From positions 421,100-485,099 of the forward strand of contig JADNRY010000019.1 of assembly GCA_015501585.1 (NCBI GenBank): 64,000 nt of DNA, read 5' to 3'. Below are positions 44,249 to 54,576 of the stretch, in pieces. Position 1 is the stretch's first letter. Each line of letters opens with the position of its first letter. This DNA comes from Rhodocollybia butyracea (Eukaryota; Basidiomycota; Agaricomycetes; Agaricales; Omphalotaceae). A program made the translations under genes and the position numbers. A model generated the notes under the pieces. That model saw only the letters and a program-made list of their open reading frames with translations, did no database searches and was not told where the DNA came from.

Positions 44249-44597
44249 CCGTAACAGGACGTTTGAATACGCATCCAAACTTCACTGTTGCTGCAACGTA
44301 TGGTATTTCGTATTTTAAAGTCTCTAGGAGACTTTTAGATAGCCGAATGGTGACACAGGACATGACAGTACCTTGAATCCGACCGCAGGCCTAGGATTCG
44401 AGAGTTACAGCACTTGCTCTTCGGAAACTACTGTGAACCGCTGAGAAGGTACAATCTCAGTGAAGGGGCTTGCAGTTTCTTTCCTTGGCTTTTAACGTTT
44501 AACACTAGATAGTTGGCAACCTTGACAATGTATACTTTGTTTATAGGCTCGCATTTTCGAGTGGAAGGACCAACCAGACTAATGTGAAGCTACTATG

Positions 44598-44693
44598 TAT
44601 CGCAATCGAGAGTTAGTTGCCCTATAAATTGACTTTGCCGATCATCGGCTCAGGGTTGACGGTGATCAACTCCAGAATTTCTCGGAGACCTTC
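44598..44693 (+). repeat. Left terminal inverted repeat of 2.7-kb element
   Basis: Inverse complement of 47205-47297. The first 26 bases are identical, then two mismatches (CTATAAATT versus CTAAAATTT), then identical through GGGTTGACGGTGATC. Confidence 0.85.
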
Positions 44694-45361
44694 CGAATAG
44701 CATAACCATATCCTAAAATTAGTACTTTGAATTGTGATGAGTTCATTGTTCACCTAGACTCAAGATTGAGGCCTGGCAACCTTCCTCTGGGAGACGAGAC
44801 AGTTGGAAATCAACTGGTCTATTTATGCACATGACTTTGTGCCAGGATTTCAAGTTGAGGATCTTTTTATTTGAGGCCTTCTGTCTGGTTTTATGGTCCT
44901 GGTAAAAACCTCAAATCCCAAGTGTTGGATCCATTGAGAGAGTGGATGAACTATGTGCAATTCAATTCACTCCTAAAGCCTGCATACTTCGTTTAAGTTA
45001 CCAGTAACTCTACTACATTATGACCGTTTGAAATCCAGTCCCTTAGAGTGTGAGGGGGTAATGCTCAGCTCTAGGCCCAAATTTTTGTGTTACACCATAG
45101 TTTACGCATTGTAGGCACTGAAATTGCATTAAGCATAAAAAATCAGGTTTGATGTGTTATGACCTGATTTTTTGCAGTTCAGCCCGCTGCCATGCTGCAT
45201 TATGTGTTACTATGGATCTGGAATTTTACAAGTTCAGAGAGGGGCTGCAATACAGAGTATCCATCCAACAAGCAGATTGCCACAAGTCCTAACTAGGTAC
45301 CTGTACCTAGTTAATGGTGCACAAGACTTCAAGCCCCAGGGTATTGTCAGTGCATCAAAAT

Positions 45362-46178
45362 TAGGGATCCGCACCGTAACCGTATAATACGGTTGACGGT
45401 ACGGTTACGGGGGTAGCCGTAACCGTACCGTAGAGCTGCTGAGCGTCAGCTATACGGTACGGCTTTGGTACGGGATCCATACCGTATAGACCCGTCAAAG
45501 ACGGCCGTATACGGCTATGATGCGGCCGTATTTTATTGCCGATGTACTGCAGCATCTTCTCTCACCTTTATGCTCACTTTGTTCACTCTCCTGGTCCAGT
45601 CTATTTAAAAAATACAACCTAGTCCATAATCCAGCTTTCATGTCACTAGTACCTGCATGTAATACATAGCATGAAAGTGTAGACAGTAATCAACTTCACT
45701 GTACTTCCGATGATGAGCTGGAGCGATATTTTGATGCACCACGCCCAAGGTGGCTGTAATATTCTCGGAAGACTGAGCCTCCACAATTGTACCAAATGCC
45801 GGCAATTTCATGGAGATTCCACATACTGATACATATTGCTGTCAAGCGCATTTTTTCAGGCGGATACCATATCTTTTCTTCATAGTCACTTGAGGCCGGA
45901 GATAATTCAAGAGGCCCTTATTCAAAACAAAGATCAGCTCAGGCTTCGAAGAAAAGGACTTGAGAATGCTCCAAAGGCTAGTATAGGTGCATAGACATAT
46001 CGTCTAATACATTGTGATTTTTATGGCCGTATAATACGGCCGTAAACCGTATTTTTACCTGTACCGTACCGTAAGACATTTCTCAAGTGCATATACGGTA
46101 CGGTTACGGTACTATCAGGTACGTATGGAACCGTAAGCTGTACGGCCGTAACCGTATACGGTACGGTGCGGATCCCTA
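45362..46178. mobile_element. 817-bp hAT-like non-autonomous element, nested
   Basis: Perfect 8-bp target duplication ATCAAAAT at 45354-45361 and 46179-46186. The ends are inverted repeats TAGGGATCCGCACCGTA. Both subterminal regions are packed with short inverted words of the type CGGTACGGTTACGG and ACCGTATACGG, and the middle contains no conserved frame. An 8-bp duplication, TAGGG-type ends and dense subterminal repeats fit hAT elements. It lies inside the 2.7-kb TIR element, so it inserted later. Confidence 0.85.
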
Positions 46179-47204
46179 ATCAAAATGTTTTCTGTAAAGC
46201 ATTACCTATTCAAAGTAATTGCATGAGGCCAAAGCGAGTCATATCCTCAGCCGAATCAGCGTATCAGAAATAGCAAGCCAATCAGCGATGACTGATGTCA
46301 GAGTACACAAATGGCAGTTGGAGCACTAGCCCAAACGGAATAGTATTTAAATGATAATAGGTACATAGAACAATCGAAGTATCTTCGAGTCTTTATGCCC
46401 TATTTACAGCTTCATTTACAGTTTACAAGCTATACTTACTGCAGATAATTATTCTTGTCACTTACACTGTTCCAGACTCCAGTTACGGGTCGCACTCACA
46501 CTCTCGTCGCTATTCGTCACACTGCTTGCGCCTCGCCGGTTCCTCTGGCCCCTTTCAATTATTTTACACTTCCAAATACTACACCGCTCCTCACTCCCCT
46601 TACACTTCACACTCTCCTCACACCAGGACCCTCCTTTCTCGTCGTTTCACTAAACACTCTTACAGGTGACAGTGCAATGCTTTTTGGATGCTTTGGTAAT
46701 AAGTACTACAATATTTTGACTGGCTATCAACACTTAATATTTAGCATGGTTTATGATCAAACTTCATCCATCCACAGCCTGGATGGGGGCCTCATTGATG
46801 CTTCTTTTACACTAATTTGGACCAAGTTGATCGTATGGGTGTCAAAAGTAACATTAACAAAAAATTCCCAACACTGACAGTGCATGCAACTATACATACC
46901 CAGTCTCCTTCTGTACTACTTATGCTTGTGTTTTAATGGTTATGGCCGGAAGGGCATCAGCAAAACATGGACAAGCTGGCGCTGTTATCAGGCACTGTAC
47001 AGCCGTTTCCAGCGGCCCCCAGCGCTGGATAGTGCTGGAAAGCGGCATCCCGTGCACCCTGATGCAACCTCAAGTATGCTAACTCCGTACCAAGAGCTGA
47101 GATTTGAGGTCTAATTCCTAAAGACAGACTATGAATTTTGTCTTCGCTTACTGTGTTATCCAAGTCTACATTTCCCTTTTCTCAATACATAAATAATTTC
47201 CGGG

Positions 47205-47297
47205 GGGCCTCCGGGAAGTTTGGAAACGATCACCGTCAACCCTGAGCCGATGATCGGCAAAGTCAAATTTTAGGGCAACTAACTCTCGATTGCGATA
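47205..47297 (-). repeat. Right terminal inverted repeat of 2.7-kb element
   Basis: Ends CTCTCGATTGCGATA and is followed by the ACTATG duplication. Its inner part (CCGGGAAGTTTGGAAAC) is a diverged inverse of the left end's inner part. Confidence 0.85.
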
Positions 47298-48136
47298 ACT
47301 ATGAGCCCTTACTAACCCGCACATTCAATCCTCACAGTTCTCCGCAGTTTCCAGCGGCGACAGTGCCCTTAGTTATGATTAAGTCTGGACTTGAATCTGT
47401 TGTTAATGGCATCGTGTCAAGACGATCAACCATCTTCAGGACGTTTTCTCTTGAATGTACTGTTCGTATAATACCTAATATGTTGCCACATTGGTCTTAG
47501 GTCGTAGCAAAGCCGCTTCGTTTGGTGAGCGAATTTTTGCATCGCACCAAGTATATCCATTCTGGTGTTCTATTTACGAGCTCGCGGCAATCTTTGTGAT
47601 AGATCAACTCGGTGTGTTCTTCAGACGAAATGGTACGTCAGAAAATATGATCGACATGAATCTCGAACAGTCACCATTCACCATTTACAGTCTTGGTGAT
47701 ATATCTACTTTTATGAGCTTCACCATTGCCACCTCTCCGCCTCTGTTTCTCACCTCTCTTAGTATTGTGGTATGTTAATTGTGCAGGATTCATTTAAAAT
47801 TTGTGATTTTCAATTTCATAGGATCGTTGCCAAAGCCATTGCTGGACTCCTGGATTTGATAATCGCACCCACTGTTACAATTGGTCAAACCGTTGAAGCT
47901 TCCCGGACCTGGAATTCTGGACAAACTCCCACCTCACATTCGTTCGTCACAGTGCTTCACAATAATGGGTGAATTTGTAGGCTAATCAAAGTTTAGAGCA
48001 CATCCCACCACGACTACTCAGGCGACGGGTGCCTATTTTACTGCAATTGATATCGCTTCACGGTATGGTTCAATCTGTTAATCTGCCGACCGACAGAGAC
48101 GTTTACAGGCCCTTAATGCCATCCCAGATCCCATTA

Positions 48137-48268
48137 CCCCAAATGCCACCCAAAATGCCACCCCAAGTGCCACCCCAAGTACCACCCCAAGTACCACCCC
48201 AAGTGCCACCCCAAGTACCACCCCAAGTACCACCCCAAGTGCCACCCCAAGTACCACCCCAAGTGCCA
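48137..48268 (+). repeat. 12-bp minisatellite (CCACCCCAAGTR), about 11 units
   Basis: Near-perfect repeats of CCACCCCAAGTG/A within the stalk of copy B. In the frame that joins the membrane helix they encode Pro-Gln-Val-Pro units. In another frame they would encode Pro-Ser-Ala/Thr-Thr, like the Ser/Thr stalks of copies A and C. Confidence 0.88.
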
Positions 48269-48285
48269 ATAACCTCGATGTCTTT

Positions 48286-48510
48286 CCAGATGCCAATAAC
48301 CTCGCTGAGCTCAACTCCACCCCCACAAGCTACCTTCACGACTACGCGCTTAATCACCACCCAGATGCCAATAACCTCGCTGAACTCAACTTCACCCCCA
48401 CAAGCTATCTTCACGACTACGCGCTTAATCACCACCCAGATGTCAATAGCCCCGCTAAAATCAACCCCAACCTCACAAGCTATCTTCACGACTACGCGCT
48501 TAATCGCCAC
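48286..48510 (+). repeat. 75-bp tandem repeat, three units
   Basis: Units start CCAGATGCCAATAACC at 48286, 48361 and 48436 and share CCACAAGCTA, CTTCACGACTACGCGCTTAA. The period is a multiple of three, so the frame is kept, adding Thr-rich stalk segments (FTTTRLITTQ). Confidence 0.85.
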
Positions 48511-49013
48511 GACAACAGGGTGAGTTTACCTGTATATTAAAATTCCGTTCATCTTTTCGCAATACTCTCGAGGACAGTTGCTTATTTTGATATAGCGTCA
48601 ATACAGCTATCCCATCACCCTCGGCGTTGCTGTCGCACCACTCGCATTCACCTGGAGTCCTTGTGGGCTCTATAGCAGGCGGTCTAGTGGGGTTTTTGCT
48701 CCTAGCCTTATCAGCCACTTGTATATGGCGACGACGCCGAGTTCGACGCACGATAAAACGGCCAGATCTTTATCCGGCCGCGACAATTCCGGAGGAATCT
48801 TTGGTCCCTCAATCTTACTGGGATGGCGACTCGGATCTATCTTCACTCGCACCCTCCGACTCGGTGTCAAGGGCAGTGCATTCCTTTCCCAAGAAAGTCA
48901 GACCTTTGGCTCCTTCTACGACGATGACTTCCGTTTCTGAAGAATCTAATGGTCGACCGTAATAGGACGTTTGAATGCGCATCCCAACTTCACTATTGCT
49001 GCAACGTATAGTA

Positions 49014-49242
49014 GTAGTAGTAGTAGTAGTAGTATACTCGGCTCCGCTCTACAGCGGGGTCCCACGAGGGAACAGCCGGACTCTGGGGGAGAGAAGCAGC
49101 GAGCTCAACCCACGAAGGGATGGTAGACTGCAAGCTCTCCCAGAGAGGTAGTACAAAGTAGCTAGAGGCTACAATATGAGTGCGTAATTATTAATGTTAG
49201 TCCCTCCCGCTCTCGCTCTCGCTCCCTGAGGACTCGTAGTCC
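49014..49242 (-). mobile_element. 229-bp SINE-like insertion with 7-bp target duplication
   Basis: TATAGTA occurs at 49007-49013 and 49243-49249, bracketing sequence absent from the matching flank of copy A (GCAACGTATGGTATTTCGTATT). One end is a TAG microsatellite (about 49010-49036); read on the minus strand the insert would end in a CTA-repeat tail, as some SINEs and LINEs do. The opposite end carries GAGCGAGAGCGAGAGCGGG. No clear tRNA-type A/B boxes and no coding potential were found. Confidence 0.68.
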
Positions 49243-49706
49243 TATAGTATTCCGTATTTTACATAAAGTCTCTAGGAGACTTTTAGATAGCCGAATGGTT
49301 GACATAGGGACATGGAACCTTGAATCCGACTCGCGGGCCCAAGATTTGAGAGTTGTATACAGTACTTGCTTTGGGAAACTACTGTGAACCTCAGTGAAGG
49401 GGCGTGCAGTTTCTCTCCTTCCTCTCGATTTCAACACTAGATGGTTGGTAACATTGACGTTGTATACCTTGTAGGCTCGCATCTGGAAGTACCAACCAGA
49501 CTAATGTGAAGCTATTAACAATAATATGGACCTTTACCGGCACATTCCAGTCCTCACAGTTCTCAGCAGTTCTAGTGGCGACAGTGTCAGTTTGATTGGC
49601 CAAGTCTGTGAATCTGGTATGATGTCATGGCGACCAACCATCTTCAAGACGGATGTTCTCTCCATGTAGCTAGGTATATTGATGAATACATAATTCATAG
49701 GTTGCA

Positions 49707-51086
49707 CTTGAACCACCATCATCTCTTGGGCGCCTAATTTTTTTTTTTTCATCGAGCTCGCCGTCGCCTGTCGTCGCAAGGCCACAACCAAGGCCACAGT
49801 CTCAACTTGTCGTCTCAGTTCAGGTGAATAACTGGCTTTCCTGCGGCGTGCACGCCCAAAGATTGGACAATATCGGTGACAGCTGTGTGGGATACGGATG
49901 GAGTTTGGAATACGGATGCGTGGCTGCGTGTCTGCGGTCTGAGTTTGCGGTCTCGGTCTGTTTATGTGGCATGATGTACAGTGGTGGGGCCGGGTACAGG
50001 AGGTGTGCCTCTCGCTCGCTGCCACTTGCATTCTTGTTCATTGCTATCTCTGCTCTATTGTCGGTTTTTCAGGGTGTACAATAGTACTACTTGGGTACAG
50101 GAGGTGTGCCCTTGCTTGCTGCTATTTGCACTCTTCCCTGCTCAGTCCCGCCTGTCTGCAGCCTGTGAACAGGCTCATGAGGTTCCCGGCTCTGCATCTT
50201 TCCGGTAACACTAAGTGATCCCCAGAAATGGGGCCGCGGCTACGCCTTTCGGGGTTGATCGGCACTACTGCGTCTAGTTGGTTGGTGGCTTAGAGTCCGG
50301 GAGCATCTTTCTACTAGGTCCGATAGGTGCAGTCTCGGTCGGACTGGTTCTTCCATGTAAGCCAGCTTTGCGGCTTATCTTTGTCGAGCTTTTTCTTTGG
50401 CGGCTTATCTTTGTCAAGAATTTTTTGCTGCCTGGGCGACATAAGTAGCATTCCAGGAGAGATGTCCGCTATCCAGCCACCAACTGAGTGTGGAACGTCT
50501 CAGGTATGCTGACCGTTATTGCCCTCATATTCCGCGCTGCTGAAGGCTGTGCCGCTTATGTATGGTCTGCGTCGAGGACGAGCCACATGCCCTACTGGTT
50601 TGTGATGCTCTCCCAGATGCTCTCCCATGATGCTCTCCCAACTCTGGTCCATCTCCGTGACCGGTTCAGTGCAGAACTGGATGTGTGCTCCTGACTTACG
50701 CTCCCTACGCAACATCCTGACGCCAGAGGTGTTCCTACACCGGATACTCTTTGATCGTCGTGTATTAACACTGGTAGCAAAGTATATTTACGACGTCTTG
50801 GAACTCTTCAAGTCCAGAGAGCCCTATGTACCAGATCCAGACTTGTACTCTAATGTAGCTGCTAGTGAATAAAAGTCTCTCAGATGCATTATACAGCATG
50901 AAGCTCTCTCATTGTTGCGTCTTGTTTATGTAGCATGTGTGTCTCGGGTTTCGTGAGACAGTTCTTTGGAACTGGTCACAGCGCCGCCGGGGGCATGCAT
51001 CCGTGGCGCGCACCTGACGCAGTGTGTGTAGCACGGGACCCGACTGTTCCTAAATGGGACCGCGTCGGTTTTCCTTTCCTTTTCCA
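49707..51086. mobile_element. About 1.4-kb insertion between copies B and C
   Basis: The spacer is continuous in copy B's upstream region (GTTGCCACATTGGTCTTAGG, about 47480). Here it is split between 49706 (GGTTGCAC) and 51087 (GCTGGTCTTAGGTCGTAG). The insert starts near a poly-T run of about 12 bases (49739-49751), contains an internal ~100-bp direct duplication (GGGTACAGGAGGTGTGCC at 49990 and 50094), and repeats GCGGCTTATCTTTGTC (50369, 50401) and GATGCTCTCCCA (50608-50640). No transposase or reverse transcriptase frame was recognised. Boundaries are approximate. Confidence 0.45.
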
Positions 51087-51482
51087 CGCTGGTCTTAGGT
51101 CGTAGCTTCTCCCTCGCTATTGCAAACTTGCCTGGTCTACATAATGGTGAGTGAAGTTTTGCGTCAGACTTGTTTTTGCTCAGGGCTATGCATCTACTAA
51201 TCGCGTTCATCCATACTTGGATCTTCTCAGAGAGTAGGTTCACTCACCCCTGGGTGTTCCGGTTGATGGGCCAGCGACGATCACCGTGATATATCAATAC
51301 GACGCGTTCTTCAGACGAGATGATATGAGCCAAAAGATATGATCAACTTCGTTGCTTTGGCTTTAACTCTCTGACCGTTCACAGGAGTCTGTTGGTGCTA
51401 TATTTACTCTTATGAGCTTCACCATTGCCACCTCTATAGCCTTTGTTTTCCACTTTCCTTAGTTATCTTTCCTTCCTACGCA

Positions 51483-52622
51483 ATGAGGAAATCACTCATT
51501 GTAGTATTGTGGTATGTCATAATTTCTTGATTGTGTAAGATTCCTTTGTAATTTGTGATTCTCACAGGGGTGTTGTCAAAGCCTTCGCTGGACTCCTGGA
51601 TTTGACGATTACACCAACTGTTACAATAGGTCAAACCGCTGAAGCTTCATGGAAATGGAATTTTTTCCAAATCCCGCTTGCTACACATACGTTCGTCGTA
51701 GTGCTCGACCAAGGAGAATCCCATAAAAGCACCTTTACGACCGTTCAAACAGGATTTTCGGGAGTGATACCTCTGACTGTCCCAAATACAGGGTAGTTAC
51801 TCTCCTTCTCTTCACGCAAAGCTGAAGAACTGACCAGCTTCAACTAGGACATTTCAAGCAACGCTCTTGAGAGCAAATATGCAAGCACTACTTCACAATA
51901 ATGGGTGAATTTGAAGGCTAATCAGAGTTTAGACTCCCTCCTATCACGAATAGTGCAGCTGCTACCTTCATTGCAATGGATCCAGTGTACGATTTCTATC
52001 AGACATTATGTATGACTGGAAGTTTATAGATCAATGCCCTCTAGTGCAGCTTCCTCTTCCCTTACAGCTTCCCTTCCCCCTAGTGCAACCTCTTCCTCTG
52101 GCGCATTGTCCTCTTCCTCTGCTGCGATTCCCAGTCCAATGCTATTGACACCCTCATCGGCACAAACAATTACGCAGGTGACCACTACAACGTGAGTTTG
52201 TCTGAAGATCGGGTCCATCTTTCTATAATTTTGTCGAGGGTAATCGCTCATTTGATTTTCTAGGGCTCCCGCAAGTACACAGACATCCTTAGCGGTGCAC
52301 CACTCGCTATCGCCTGGAATCCTTGCGTGCTTCATAGTAGGCGGTCTGCTCGCCTTTCTGCTCCTAGCCTTATCGGCTATTTGTATATGGCGTCGGTGCC
52401 GAGTTCGACGCATGATGAAAGCGTCAGTTTTTATCCTGCCGTGACAATTCCAGGCGAATCATCCGTGGCTAAATCTTACTGGGATGGCGACTCTGATCTG
52501 TATTCACTTACACCTTCCGACTCGGTGTCGAGGGCAATGCATTCCTTTCCCAGGAAAGTCAGACCTTGGCTCCTTCCACGACGATGACTTTCGTTTCTGA
52601 AGAATCTAAGAGTGAACTGTAA
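51483..52622 (+). pseudogene. Secreted Ser/Thr-rich single-pass membrane protein, copy C
   Basis: The 5' part is the clearest of the three: MRKSLIVVLWGVVKAFAGLL (signal peptide across the first intron), LTITPTVTIGQTAEASWKW, GFSGVIPLTVPNTG, then HNNGAAATFIAMDP. A real Ser/Thr stalk follows (AASSSLTASLPPSATSSSG, ITQVTTTT), then a membrane helix (FIVGGLLAFLLLALSAICIW). Two one-base losses against copy B break the cytosolic tail: near ATGAAAGCGTCAG (about 52416) and at AGACCTTGG instead of AGACCTTTGG (about 52562). If both are sequencing slips this would be a functional gene ending ...EESKSEL. Confidence 0.6.
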
Positions 52623-52800
52623 CAGGCGCTCCCGCACATACCAGTCACCGTCACTGCAACGTTCACAGTATTTTGTATTTGAAAGTTTCTAGCTATAGGA
52701 GACTTTACAAGGACAAGATCGAAGAATAAAAAAACCCTCGTTTATGGACAAAAGTGATCCTAGGTAGTGAACGAGTATCGCTCATATATAGTTTTATAAA

Positions 52801-54576
52801 TTAGACTGGGAACGAGTCAGCGCGTACTTCAGCTGGAGGAGAAACTGTTAGTGCTGGCAATTGCAAATGAATGATTGCTTCTTTACGAACCTATCCATGT
52901 TGCTGCTGCATCGGGATATTCCCAGACCATGACTCAGAAACAAAGCCAAGTCAGCATCTTTCCAAGGTTATCACATAGATTCACTCACCCCCCGCACTCC
53001 AACCCTTATTCTTGGCTTGTTCGACACAGGTTGCTAGCGTAGTTGGTGCAATGAATCCTCCACTATCCTCGTCCCTGTAAGAGAATATCTTAGCATCCAG
53101 TCACAGTTGGAACTTAAGATGTACGAACGCGGTGGTTGCGGGTTTACCGATGACCAACTTGTTCAAGGTCACTCCATTAGCAGCAATTTGGAAAAGTGCA
53201 GATTGGGGCCAGGTAGAAGATGAAGCGGTTAACAGACCCGCGCAGGTTGTGTATTCCGTGGTACCCTCTAAAAGCGAGCTGATTCACCGATTAGCGCAAG
53301 AGCCAAAAATAATACGCACGGTTATAGAACTATAACAAGAAATATAAGTTTTTCAATGCAGCGTAGACGACGAATGAGCAGACCTGAACATTGTACCAGT
53401 CTATCATACTTCCGACGGATTTATGAACGGCAAGATATCCGCCTGAAGGCCAGATGTTTGGAGAGAACCTTAATCATATGAATATTAATCAAAGAGGTAT
53501 CTCATAGTGAAAAGTATGTCACCATGGTGCGACAGCTAACGTGAGATTCAAGTCAGTGATATTCAAAAGTAAAATGTTTAAAGACTTACGAGCATGAGTC
53601 AAGAGGAACTTTCCTTGAGGGAGCATTTTTCGCAGCTGGGTTGTGAAACTGATGAGCCAAGCCTACGAACAGAATCCGTTAACACCATTTTGGCAATGCA
53701 GCAGGCGAGAAAACTGATATACTTCAGCAGTACCCGCGTCAAAGGCGTTGAAGTCCTGTTGGATTCTTAGACAACTGCGATCAATGACAACTTTATGTAA
53801 CCATACCTCATAGTCCACATCAATTCCATCCAGACCAAACCTGTACAATAGGAGGTGAATTGTGATGTCATGCAACGATAGGGCCACTTACTCGATTACC
53901 CAAGCCGCAAAAGTGTTAGCAGTGGTTACCGGATTAGCACCGGTACTGGTCGGAGCATCGGTGCTACCAAACGCTGATACAACCAGGGTAATTCCTGCAG
54001 CCGCGTACTCAGATTTGATACTTGCTCTCTGAGCAGCAGTTAGTTGGACCCATTCTTCAGCCTTTAAGTAGTCAATATTTGGAAATGCGACTCTGGAGAA
54101 TATATCTTACTTTGTCGAAGGCCCCTTCAAGTAGAAGGAACGACATCGCGCTAAGATATAGAGTATTTAGTATAACGAAGGATATAAAAGTAAGTATCGG
54201 CTTACAAGACGTTGAATCCCTTTACATCTGCTACCGGAGGAGGGCCCGTTAAACCGGAAACAAACTAAAGGATAAAAGAGTCGATAAAATAGTATCATTG
54301 CAAGCCAGCAAGGTACTCGCCTTGTCGCTGTAAACAACTACGATGAAGCGGGGAATTGTTATAGCATCAGAACCGTATGCTAAGAGAACGGAGCCATTCC
54401 TTACCAAAGAATGGAGCAGTAGGTAGCGCACGAGCAACGGGTTGTGCACGGGCGAGAATGTCGCGAGCCTGGTCACTGAGACCTTCAAATATTGTAGTGT
54501 TAACGGGCGTCGCATGGGCAAGCCCGAAACCGTAGAAGACTAAAGAAGAAAAAGCCACAAGTGTAGAGAAGAACAT
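52801..54576 (-). CDS. Secreted GH18 enzyme (chitinase or ENGase type)
   Basis: Glycoside hydrolase family 18, cutting chitin or the chitobiose core of N-glycans. It is 339 residues from 15 exons: 54576-54432, 54379-54321, 54264-54206, 54150-54111, 54061-53892, 53840-53807, 53755-53723, 53662-53590, 53535-53523, 53468-53384, 53329-53320, 53267-53129, 53074-52989, 52932-52891, 52832-52801. Signal peptide: MFFSTLVAFSSLVFYGFGLA. The core has FIVVVYSDK, the catalytic FGLDGIDVDYED (DxxDxDxE), FLLTHAPVAPWFS, WYNVQFYNQGTTEY, LVIGKPATTADE and GVMVWEYPDA. Exons 9 and 11 are only 13 and 10 bases. Intron 54265-54320 uses a GC donor (AAG/GCGAGT). The total is an exact multiple of three, supporting the model. 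Short single-domain layout suits endo-beta-N-acetylglucosaminidase-like members, but chitinase cannot be excluded. Confidence 0.88.

Larger units (their letters stand above)
44598..47297. mobile_element. 2.7-kb TIR element with 6-bp target duplication
   Basis: Flanked by ACTATG at 44592-44597 and 47298-47303. The ends are inverted repeats starting TATCGCAATCGAGAGTTAGT; about 70 of the first 72 bases match, with weaker similarity to ~95 bases. The insertion splits spacer sequence that is continuous at 42560 and 49502 (GTGAAGCTACTAACAATA..). No transposase was recognised. The only longer frame (46455-46877) is Thr/Leu-rich and unlike any known protein, so the element is probably non-autonomous. 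Without the nested 817-bp insertion it would be about 1.9 kb. A 6-bp duplication does not point clearly to a superfamily. Confidence 0.82.
47713..48962 (+). pseudogene. Secreted Ser/Thr-rich single-pass membrane protein, copy B
   Basis: Best-preserved 3' half of the family: stalk, membrane helix (GVLVGSIAGGLVGFLLLALS), basic stop-transfer RRRRVRR, and tail YWDGDSDLSSLAPSDSVSRA ending NGRP. The stalk is expanded by two minisatellites (48137-48268 and 48286-48510) and reads as PQVP repeats, then Thr-rich segments. The 5' half is damaged. About 20 bases that hold the start codon in copies A and C are missing before the first intron. The nearby ATG (47713) is out of phase with the next exon. A block between the two halves of the extracellular domain (GTCACAGTGCTTCACAATAATGG) has been deleted. 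Probably not expressed as a full protein. Confidence 0.55.

Noticed and set aside
46455..46877. 140-codon frame inside the 2.7-kb element as a possible transposase
   Set aside because: Thr/Leu-rich composition, no catalytic acidic triad or DNA-binding motif, and no plausible splice extension.
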